From Clostridiales bacterium UBA3680 (GTDB lineage Bacteria > Bacillota > Clostridia > Lachnospirales > CAG-274), in NCBI GenBank assembly GCA_002372875.1, contig DFJD01000126.1, forward strand, positions 2,187-10,683: a DNA stretch of 8,497 nucleotides. Direction: 5' to 3'. Both the position numbers and the translations under genes were made by a program. This document shows, piece after piece, positions 1-5,437 of this stretch (within the stretch, counting starts at the first letter, position 1; each line of letters opens with the position of its first letter). The notes below the pieces were generated by a model. It was not told the DNA's origin and did no database searches. It saw only the letters and a program-made list of their open reading frames with translations.

Positions 1-474
1 CTTATTGCCCCCGATATACTTTGTCACGACATAAACGGTGAAGAATACCTGCTTTCGGACCATTTCGGCAAGCCGATAATAATCAACTTTTGGGCAACTT
101 GGTGTCACTACTGCGTTGAAGAACTTCCGTATTTTCAGAAAAAATATGAAGAGTATTCGGACAGAATAGATTTTGTTATGCTTAACATAACAAACGGGTA
201 CGGAGAAACGCCCGAAGCTGCCACCGATTTTTTTAAGAAAAACGGCTATACCCTTCCGATATATTTCGACAGCTACCGCAACGGAGCTATTTCGTATGAA
301 ATAAGTTCGCTGCCCACCACCGTAACCGTGGATACGAAGGGAAATATATGTGAAATACACTACGGTGCCCTCAGTGAGGAAAAATTGCAAGAAGCTATAG
401 ATACACTTCTTAAATCAACAAAACAACCAAGAGGAGAAACCGGTGAAAATCCGGTGCAACAGCCATTACCGTGA
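1..474 (+). CDS. TlpA/thioredoxin-like thiol-disulfide oxidoreductase, 3' part
   Basis: The reading frame is open from the first base of the window, so the N-terminus (and any signal peptide or lipobox) is missing; 157 residues are visible. The fragment has the TlpA/ResA-type thioredoxin pattern: a strand reading PIIINFWATW, then the redox motif C-H-Y-C (codons at 103-114), and a later Ser-Leu-Pro-Thr-Thr with the expected cis-proline, followed by the strand TVTVDTKGNI and a C-terminal helix. Family members act outside the membrane to reduce or exchange protein disulfides, often in cytochrome or cell-envelope maturation; the actual partner is unknown here. The fold should end near the helix finishing at about base 417; the last 18 or so residues (from about 421) are a Pro/Gln/Gly-rich tail encoded by the 5' half of the cobalamin riboswitch, so they are probably not functional protein. 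The TGA stop is at 472-474. It may be transcribed with the downstream genes, but nothing here links it to B12. Confidence 0.87.
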   Translation, partial: LIAPDILCHDINGEEYLLSDHFGKPIIINFWATWCHYCVEELPYFQKKYEEYSDRIDFVMLNITNGYGETPEAATDFFKKNGYTLPIYFDSYRNGAISYEISSLPTTVTVDTKGNICEIHYGALSEEKLQEAIDTLLKSTKQPRGETGENPVQQPLP

Positions 475-532
475 GCATTTAGCAAGTCGGGTCGCCTCAG
501 CGCATAGCTTTTGGGTAAGGAAGAGCGTATGC
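431..532 (+). promoter_or_regulatory. Cobalamin (B12) riboswitch aptamer, compact type
   Basis: Seen in the sequence: a GGAGAA segment followed by stem ACCGG/CCGGT (439-443 with 451-455, loop TGAAAAT), the core strand GCAACAGCC, short P4/P5-like pairings (456-457 with 475-476; 460-461 with 472-473), and a B12-box-like stretch AAGTCGGGTCGCCT (484-497). GAGG at 431-434 can pair with CCTC at 495-498. Downstream, a P13-like hairpin (GCATA-GCTTTT at 502-512 with AAGAGC-G-TATGC at 521-532) presents the loop GGGTAAGG; its GGTAA (514-518) is exactly complementary to TTACC (466-470) in the L5 loop, the kissing interaction that defines cobalamin riboswitches. The large P7-P11 arm of the classic adenosylcobalamin class is reduced to GC-ATTTA-GC (475-483), which suggests the compact Cbl-II-like class. 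It should repress the downstream genes when B12 is plentiful. Its 5' half overlaps the end of the TlpA-like gene. Confidence 0.9.
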
Positions 533-534
533 AG

Positions 535-554
535 GAAAGGGAGAATTCCCTTTT
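535..554 (+). other. Hairpin in riboswitch expression platform
   Basis: AAAGGGA (536-542) pairs perfectly with TCCCTTT (547-553) around a GAAT loop, and G535 with T554 can add a wobble pair. It is followed by TTTATTT-like sequence, so it resembles a weak terminator or a pause hairpin located between the aptamer and the main terminator. Its regulatory role is not known. Confidence 0.6.
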
Positions 555-558
555 ATTT

Positions 559-588
559 GGCTGTCTGTATTGACAGCTTTTTTATTTT
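559..588 (+). terminator. Riboswitch-controlled intrinsic terminator
   Basis: Stem GCTGTC (560-565) / GACAGC (572-577) with a six-base loop is followed directly by TTTTTTATTTT (578-588). It lies between the cobalamin aptamer and the first gene it controls, the normal position for a transcriptional off-switch. Its 5' arm, extended to GGCTGT (559-564), is the exact complement of ACAGCC (459-464) in the aptamer core, so an antiterminator pairing that is exclusive with the ligand-bound fold is available. That pairing is inferred, not shown. Confidence 0.82.
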
Positions 589-590
589 CC

Positions 591-597
591 AAAGGAG
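591..597 (+). promoter_or_regulatory. Ribosome binding site of barrel gene
   Basis: AAAGGAG lies five bases before ATG 603. It decides the start: an in-frame TTG at 570 sits in the terminator loop, has no ribosome binding site and would add 11 residues ahead of an otherwise normal signal peptide. Confidence 0.85.
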
Positions 598-602
598 TTT
601 TT

Positions 603-1571
603 ATGAAAAAAATATTTTTTACAGTCCTTTTCACACTTTTACTGAGTATATGCTGCTACTGTTCGGAAAAGGACATTATCGATGAAATAGAAAACAATAC
701 CGATTACTCTTCCATAAGAAACGGCTCGATAGGCGGTGAATGGCTTGCATTGGCTCTTTGCGAATATGATTCGGATAATATCAAAGCTCTAAACGAGTAT
801 AAAAAAGCAACCATCTCCCTTATAAAAGAGAAACACGGAATACTGAGTAACCGCAAAAACACGGAGTATTCAAGAACCATTATCGCCCTTTCCGCCCTCG
901 GATGCGAATGTGGCAACATAGAAGGCTACGATCTTTATTCCCCCATTGAGGATTTTGACAAAACCGTATCTCAAGGGTTAAACGGAGCAATATTCGCCCT
1001 TATTGCCTTTAACAAAGGTAACCGTCACCCCGTGGTCGAGGAAAAATATGTTTCATTCCTTCTTGACAGTCAAAAGCCCGATGGCGGTTTCGGTCTTAGC
1101 GATATAAGCGAACCCGATGTTACGGCTATGGCTATTCAAGCTCTTTCGGCATATTACAACGACCCTGCCGTAAAAGCCGCCACGGATAGGGCTCTAAACT
1201 ACCTATCGGGCATACAGCTTGATAACGGCGGTTTTTCCGCCTACGGAAGCGAAACATCGGAATATGCTTCTCAAGCAATAATTGCTCTTACCTCCCTTAA
1301 TATTCCGATTGATGACAGTCGTTTTGTAAAAAACGGAAACACCCTTTACGATGCCCTTTTATACTACAAAACGGATAAAGGTTTTTCCCATGTAAATGAC
1401 GGCACATATAATCAATTGGCAACCGAGCAGGCACTTTGTGCCCTTGTTTCCCTTTACAACACAAAAAACGGAAAAGGCTACATATACTCGGATAACCGTA
1501 AATCGGCCGAATTGGAGGAATTGATTTGTCTAAGCGCACAAATAGACTGTATTTCATACTTGTTTGCATAA
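603..1571 (+). CDS. Secreted alpha/alpha-barrel protein, transcobalamin alpha-domain-like
   Basis: This 322-residue protein starts with a Sec-type signal (MKK, hydrophobic stretch 4-18, then a cluster Cys17, Cys18, Cys20). The Cys cluster is not a consensus lipobox, so lipidation is uncertain. The mature part shows prenyltransferase/squalene-cyclase-type repeats, with QKPDGGFGL (157-165) and QLDNGGFSAYG (205-215). Six inner-helix-like segments rich in Ala/Leu can be counted by eye (about 45-54, 90-99, 127-136, 173-185, 221-233, 271-285), fitting an alpha6/alpha6 toroid. The DxDD acid motif of squalene-hopene cyclases is absent and the QW repeats lack Trp, so terpene cyclisation is unlikely. 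Intrinsic factor and transcobalamin use the same fold as their larger B12-binding domain, and the missing beta domain is in the next gene. It is the first gene after the B12 riboswitch. Inference: an extracellular corrinoid-binding half. It overlaps the next gene by 46 bases; its last 15 or so residues, encoded in the overlap, look unconstrained. Binding residues cannot be named; histidines are at 78, 142 and 263. Confidence 0.82.
   Translation: MKKIFFTVLFTLLLSICCYCSEKDIIDEIENNTDYSSIRNGSIGGEWLALALCEYDSDNIKALNEYKKATISLIKEKHGILSNRKNTEYSRTIIALSALGCECGNIEGYDLYSPIEDFDKTVSQGLNGAIFALIAFNKGNRHPVVEEKYVSFLLDSQKPDGGFGLSDISEPDVTAMAIQALSAYYNDPAVKAATDRALNYLSGIQLDNGGFSAYGSETSEYASQAIIALTSLNIPIDDSRFVKNGNTLYDALLYYKTDKGFSHVNDGTYNQLATEQALCALVSLYNTKNGKGYIYSDNRKSAELEELICLSAQIDCISYLFA
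1514..1518 (+). promoter_or_regulatory. Ribosome binding site for TTG-started DUF4430 gene
   Basis: GGAGG lies seven bases before TTG 1526, inside the barrel gene. It supports a TTG start, since no ATG or GTG follows in this frame before the hydrophobic segment. Confidence 0.75.
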
Positions 1572-2278
1572 TAATACTGCTTTTTACTTTTTTTGCTCAA
1601 AAAGGAAAAAAAAGCGAGGTATTGCCAACCACCACACAAACGGCAACTGTAAGCGAAACCGTTTCCGAGACCGAATATCAAGCTACGGAAACGACACTTT
1701 CCCCTTTTTACGATGAAACAACGGAAGAACCCTTTTCCGAGGCAATAATAACCGAAAGCACCACAAAAGAGGAAATTGCCCAAACCACCTCAACAGCCGC
1801 ACAAAGCCCCGTTACCGAAGTGACGACCCTTTTGATGGCAGAGTCCGAAACAGAGGCGGTCACAGAAAAAGCGGAGGATAGCTGCAGTCTGTCGATAACT
1901 TGTGCAACCATACTTGACAATATAAGCGAGCTTGCGGAAGAAAAAAGAATACTCATTCCCGATAACGGTGTTATCCTTCCCGAAACAGACGTAACCATAA
2001 GCGAAGGAGAGTCTGTATTTGATGTATTGAACAGAACCGTAAAGGAAAAAGGCATACACATGGAATACAGCTATACTCCCGTTTACGACACCGTTTATGT
2101 GGAAGGTATAGCCAATATTTACGAATTTGACTGCGGAGAGCTTTCTGGCTGGACGTATCATGTAAACGGAATATCGCCGAATGTGGGTATGAGTGCCGTT
2201 AAAGTGAAGCCCGGAGATAAAATAGAGTTACTTTACACCTGTGATTTGGGAAGAGATGTGGGAAATGTTTTTGAATAA
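1526..2278 (+). CDS. Membrane-anchored DUF4430 protein, transcobalamin beta-domain-like
   Basis: A 250-residue protein starting at TTG. Residues 8-24 form one hydrophobic segment after MSKRTNR, a signal peptide or, more likely, an N-terminal anchor. Residues 33-118 are a Thr/Ser/Glu-rich linker typical of exported Gram-positive proteins, possibly glycosylated. Residues 120-246 form a DUF4430 (transcobalamin C-terminal-like) domain: the ISEGESVFDVLNR segment, then the hallmark SGWTYHVNG (207-215), PNVGM (218-222) and KPGDKIELLYTCDLG (228-242). In human intrinsic factor and transcobalamin the equivalent beta domain closes over B12 held by the alpha barrel. Here that barrel is encoded by the preceding, overlapping gene (46-base overlap, -1 frame relation), which suggests that the two proteins act as partners. 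The 3' end overlaps ecfT. Role in corrinoid capture at the membrane is inferred. DUF4430 domains also occur in proteins without known B12 function, so the riboswitch context carries much of the argument. Confidence 0.85.
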   Translation: MSKRTNRLYFILVCIIILLFTFFAQKGKKSEVLPTTTQTATVSETVSETEYQATETTLSPFYDETTEEPFSEAIITESTTKEEIAQTTSTAAQSPVTEVTTLLMAESETEAVTEKAEDSCSLSITCATILDNISELAEEKRILIPDNGVILPETDVTISEGESVFDVLNRTVKEKGIHMEYSYTPVYDTVYVEGIANIYEFDCGELSGWTYHVNGISPNVGMSAVKVKPGDKIELLYTCDLGRDVGNVFE

Positions 2279-3098
2279 AAGAGATTTTCATCCCATTGTG
2301 GAATTTGTGTTTTTTACATCTGTTATAGTGCTCACATTTTTAAGCTTTAACCCGATAAAATTGTTTATTTCCTTTACAGGTGCCTGTATTTGCCTTTACG
2401 GAGTAAAAGGCAGCGTTAAAGGTCTTATTAAGGGGATACCGATATTTATTGTAATATCCGTAATAAACCCCCTTTTTTCTCACAGAGGAGCAACAACACT
2501 TTTCTATCTGCCCGACGGTAATCCCTTCACGGCAGAATCCGTCTGCTTCGGTATATGCGCAGGAAGTATGCTCTTTAGTGTTCTGCTGTGGTCTGTAAGC
2601 TTATCGGAGATAATAACAAGCGAGAAAGTAATATACCTTTGCGGAAAATTTCTTCCGAACGGTTCACTTGTTATGTCTATGACCTTTTCCTTTGTACCGC
2701 GGCTCATTCGAGCCATGAAAGAAATATTTTCTTTGCAAAAAATATATTGCAAAGGAAGGTTCAAAGCAATGCTCTCTTCCGTGCTTATACTGCTTACATG
2801 GGCGTTTGAAGGCTCTCTTTTGTCATCTGACTCTATGAGGGCAAGAGGTTTCGATACGGGAAAACGCACTGCCTACACCCTTTTTAGGTTTATGAAAAGA
2901 GATGCTTTAGCATTGCTTGTTATATCCTGCATTACGGCTTTACTTGTGTTTTGCATTGCTTCGGGCATGGAAAAAACCGTATTTTATCCGTTTTTCGGAA
3001 TGGAAAACGACCCTGTTTTTTACCTGCTTTTTACGCTTTTGTGTATTATGCCGATATTTCTTTTTCGGAGAGGAAAAAATGGAACTGTACAAAATTGA
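2265..3098 (+). CDS. ecfT: ECF transporter transmembrane component EcfT
   Basis: This 277-residue integral membrane protein is the EcfT (CbiQ-type) scaffold that joins the two ATPases to the substrate-binding S component. It opens with FHPIVEFVFF, matching the usual N-terminus of the family, and has several hydrophobic spans (about 11-46, 55-72, 94-115, 168-183, 214-235, 250-267). The cytosolic part contains FVPRLIRAMKEIFSLQKI (143-160) and the coupling motif SMRARGF (190-196), the Ala-Arg-Gly element that contacts the ATPase grooves. ATG 2265 is chosen because it gives the family-like N-terminus; GTG 2241, ATG 2256 and TTG 2271 are also in frame and no ribosome binding site is decisive. It overlaps the DUF4430 gene by 14 bases and the ATPase/S-component gene by 20, so translation is probably coupled. 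No shared housekeeping ECF module is needed, because its ATPases are encoded next door. Confidence 0.93.
   Translation: MFLNKRDFHPIVEFVFFTSVIVLTFLSFNPIKLFISFTGACICLYGVKGSVKGLIKGIPIFIVISVINPLFSHRGATTLFYLPDGNPFTAESVCFGICAGSMLFSVLLWSVSLSEIITSEKVIYLCGKFLPNGSLVMSMTFSFVPRLIRAMKEIFSLQKIYCKGRFKAMLSSVLILLTWAFEGSLLSSDSMRARGFDTGKRTAYTLFRFMKRDALALLVISCITALLVFCIASGMEKTVFYPFFGMENDPVFYLLFTLLCIMPIFLFRRGKNGTVQN
3067..3073 (+). promoter_or_regulatory. Ribosome binding site of ECF fusion gene
   Basis: GGAGAGG lies five bases before ATG 3079, inside the 3' end of ecfT. It selects this start over the longer open frame reaching back to 2917, whose extra 54 residues only shadow ecfT and would precede an otherwise standard ATPase N-terminus. 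Confidence 0.85.
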
Positions 3099-5388
3099 AA
3101 ACTACTGCTTTGCCTATCCCGAAAGTAAATATTTGACCCTTTCCGATATAAACCTGAAAATCGACTCGGGCGAGTTTATACTGCTTGTCGGAAGAACGGG
3201 GAGCGGAAAGACCACATTTTTAAGAAGCCTTAAAAGTGCCCTTACCCCCTCGGGTTTGAAAAGCGGAAATATCCGCTTTGAAGGGAAACCTCTTGAGAGC
3301 GTATCATTACGTGATCAAGCCGAAAAAATCGGTTTTGTTTCGCAAAACCCCGATTTTTCCGTTGTTACCGACAGAGTATATCACGAACTGGCATTTACCC
3401 TTGAAAGCCTGGGCAAAAGCAGAGAATATATAAAAAAAAGACTTGCGGAAACCGCCTCTTTTTTGGGGTTAGGAGATATATTCGAAAAAAAATGCTGCGA
3501 GATATCGGGCGGCGAAAAACAGCTTGCAGCTCTGGGAAGTGTGCTTTGTACCGACCCGAACATTATCATACTTGACGAACCGCTCTCAATGCTTGACCCC
3601 GTTGCAAAAAAACAGTTTGTTTCCGCACTTGTGAGAATAAAAAACGAGCTTGGTGTATCGGTTCTCGTAAGCGAACACAACGCCGAAGAGATACTTCCGT
3701 TTACCGACAGAATTATTGTAATGAGCGAGGGCAGGGTCGTAACGGACGATGAAAAATATTCCGCAATAAAAAGCATAAAAAATGAAGTGCCTTGGGGAGA
3801 TCTCGGTGTGACGGTCAATGTTTTTAAATCCTTAAACTCCGAAACCATCCCCGTAACGATCGCAGAGGGAAGAGCGATGCTTGGATCCTTTGAAAAAAAG
3901 GAGGTACAATACACCTCGGCTCCGAAAAAGGAAGCCGTTATCACCGTAAGAGAGCTTTATTTTGCTTACGACAGACCCATATTAAAGGGAATCGACTTTG
4001 ATGTAAAAAAAGGAGAAATATTTGCAATAACGGGACTCAACGGGTCGGGAAAGAGCACACTTTTGGCATTGCTTGCGGGAATTATCCAAAACTATTCGGG
4101 AAAGATCTCAACTAACGGAAAGCTTGCCTATATTCCTCAGGACCCTCATTTTATGTTTTCAAGCGATGTGCTTGAAAATGAAGGAATTGACGATACCGAC
4201 ACAGAACTTGGCGATATATTGAAGCTCAATCCCTATGACCTTTCGGGAGGAGAGTTGCAAACAGCGGCAATAGCAAAGGCTTTAAGCCTTCATCCCGATA
4301 TTATACTTGCAGATGAACCCACCAAAGGGCTTGACTGTGAAAGCAAGAAAAAAATAGGCGATCTTTTAAAAAAGCTTACAAAAAAAGGCAAAACCATAAT
4401 AATTGTGAGCCACGATCCCGATTTTTGTGCAAAATACGCCGATCGCTGCGCTCTGCTTTTTAACGGAGAATTTGCATCCGCAGCCGACACACGAAAATTT
4501 TTCACGGAAAACGCTCTTTATACCTGTTCTGCGGTAAGGCTTGCAAAGGGCTTTATCAAAAATGCCATTACCGATGAAGAGATCATTAAGGCACTTAACG
4601 GAAAGATTCCCTCGGAGGAAAAACCTTCAAAAAACAAAGAAGCACTGCCTCCGAATATGGAAAATACTCTTGAAATTCGTGAAAGAACAACAAAAAAAAG
4701 AATTCTTCTTTCTTTGCCCATAATAATGATTGCCATTCCAATTCTGATATTTTTGGGCGTAAGCGTATTTGACGACAGAAAATATTATTTTATATCATCG
4801 GCAATAATGCTTCTTGCTCTTATCCCGTTTTTAAGCGTATTTGAAAACAGAGCAATTCGAGCAAGAGAGCTTGTTTTGATTGCCGTCCTTTGCGGAATGT
4901 GTGTGGTGGGAAGGCTTGCTTTTTTTATGACTGCCGCCTTTAAGCCCGTAACAGCCTGTGTTATCATTGCAGGGGTGGCTGTAGGCGCCGAATGCGGCTT
5001 TGCCGTAGGCGCAATGGGCAGCTTGATAAGCAATTTTTATTTCGGTCAGGGACCCTGGACTCCATGGCAAATGCTTTCCTACGGTATTATCGGTTTTCTT
5101 TCGGGTATACTTGCAAGGTCTGAGCTTTTGAAAAAAAATAAGGTACAGCTTGCGGTTTTCGGTTTTTTCTGTGTGATGCTTATATACGGCGGTATAATGA
5201 ATCCCGCCTCGGTCATAATGTCACAAGAGGAGATCAACGTCGGTAAACTGCTGTATTCCTATGCAACGGGTATTCCCTTCGACCTGATACATGCAAGCGG
5301 CACATCAATATTTTTGTTTTTTCTGTCGGAGCCTGTAATAAAAAGACTTGACAGAGTGGTTAAAAAATACGGGATCAACGTCCCGTAA
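3079..5388 (+). CDS. ECF transporter fusion: ATPase A, ATPase A' and S component in one chain
   Basis: A 769-residue three-part protein. ATPase 1 (about 1-235) has Walker A GRTGSGKT (38-45), Q-loop Gln89, signature ISGGE (142-146), Walker B IIILDEP (162-168) and H-loop His200. ATPase 2 (about 284-485) has Walker A GLNGSGKST (319-327), Gln354, LSGGE (388-392), IILADEP (408-414) and His445. Both sites look intact. After a charged linker (about 495-540), about seven hydrophobic spans follow: two leading helices (541-562, 568-588), then the S-component core starting at RARELVLIAVL (594-604) with FKPVTACVIIAG (621-632) and GQGPWTPWQM (656-665), a pattern I recall from clostridial ECF S subunits linked to cobalamin (CbrT-like). 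ECF importers normally combine separate A, A', T and S subunits; here all but EcfT are in one chain, giving a dedicated transporter. Substrate B12/corrinoid is inferred from the riboswitch and DUF4430 neighbours. ATPase 2 is noticeably shorter than ATPase 1. No internal stop or frameshift is seen. Confidence 0.93.
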   Translation: MELYKIENYCFAYPESKYLTLSDINLKIDSGEFILLVGRTGSGKTTFLRSLKSALTPSGLKSGNIRFEGKPLESVSLRDQAEKIGFVSQNPDFSVVTDRVYHELAFTLESLGKSREYIKKRLAETASFLGLGDIFEKKCCEISGGEKQLAALGSVLCTDPNIIILDEPLSMLDPVAKKQFVSALVRIKNELGVSVLVSEHNAEEILPFTDRIIVMSEGRVVTDDEKYSAIKSIKNEVPWGDLGVTVNVFKSLNSETIPVTIAEGRAMLGSFEKKEVQYTSAPKKEAVITVRELYFAYDRPILKGIDFDVKKGEIFAITGLNGSGKSTLLALLAGIIQNYSGKISTNGKLAYIPQDPHFMFSSDVLENEGIDDTDTELGDILKLNPYDLSGGELQTAAIAKALSLHPDIILADEPTKGLDCESKKKIGDLLKKLTKKGKTIIIVSHDPDFCAKYADRCALLFNGEFASAADTRKFFTENALYTCSAVRLAKGFIKNAITDEEIIKALNGKIPSEEKPSKNKEALPPNMENTLEIRERTTKKRILLSLPIIMIAIPILIFLGVSVFDDRKYYFISSAIMLLALIPFLSVFENRAIRARELVLIAVLCGMCVVGRLAFFMTAAFKPVTACVIIAGVAVGAECGFAVGAMGSLISNFYFGQGPWTPWQMLSYGIIGFLSGILARSELLKKNKVQLAVFGFFCVMLIYGGIMNPASVIMSQEEINVGKLLYSYATGIPFDLIHASGTSIFLFFLSEPVIKRLDRVVKKYGINVP
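5369..5386 (+). other. Hairpin at 3' end of ECF fusion gene
   Basis: ACGGGA (5369-5374) and TCCCGT (5381-5386) form a perfect six-base-pair stem with loop TCAACG. It spans the last codons and the beginning of the stop codon. No T-run follows, so it is not an intrinsic terminator. Confidence 0.55.
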
Positions 5389-5395
5389 ATATATA

Positions 5396-5415
5396 GGGGT
5401 TTTATCCTAAACCCC
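5396..5415 (+). other. Intergenic hairpin before surface-protein gene
   Basis: GGGGTTT (5396-5402) pairs perfectly with AAACCCC (5409-5415) around TATCCT. The sequence after it is ACAAATAAAGGAGG, with no T-run, so it is unlikely to stop transcription efficiently. It could protect or mark a processed mRNA end between the transporter genes and the surface-protein gene. Confidence 0.6.
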
Positions 5416-5421
5416 ACAAAT

Positions 5422-5430
5422 AAAGGAGGT
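5422..5430 (+). promoter_or_regulatory. Strong ribosome binding site of surface protein
   Basis: AAAGGAGGT lies seven bases before ATG 5438 and is the best Shine-Dalgarno match in the window, fitting high output of an abundant surface protein. Confidence 0.88.
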
Positions 5431-5437
5431 TTGTTAA

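Noticed and set aside
385..415. Promoter inside the end of the TlpA-like gene (TTGCAA ... TTAAAT, or TATAGA at 396-401)
   Set aside because: The boxes match consensus poorly (four of six each) with 19-base spacing, and TATAGA has no matching -35. Too weak to annotate.
443..685. Small open frame across the riboswitch and terminator
   Set aside because: It crosses the structured leader, has no ribosome binding site and runs out of frame into the barrel gene; the RNA structures explain the region.
1502..1571. Possible -1 frameshift joining the barrel gene to the DUF4430 gene into a one-chain transcobalamin
   Set aside because: The frames overlap with the right phase, but no slippery heptamer is visible, a ribosome binding site precedes TTG 1526, and the second protein begins with its own hydrophobic export segment.
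603..1571. Squalene-hopene cyclase or prenyltransferase enzyme
   Set aside because: The repeats fit the fold, but the DxDD motif and the Trp of QW repeats are absent, the protein is exported and about half the size of cyclases, and the operon context is B12 uptake.
1478..2161. Long open frames on the minus strand opposite the barrel and DUF4430 genes, and similar ones at 3381-3944, 6165-6853 and 7988-8458
   Set aside because: They lie opposite well-supported genes, lack ribosome binding sites or recognisable domains, and have Ser/Cys/Arg-rich compositions typical of antisense shadows.
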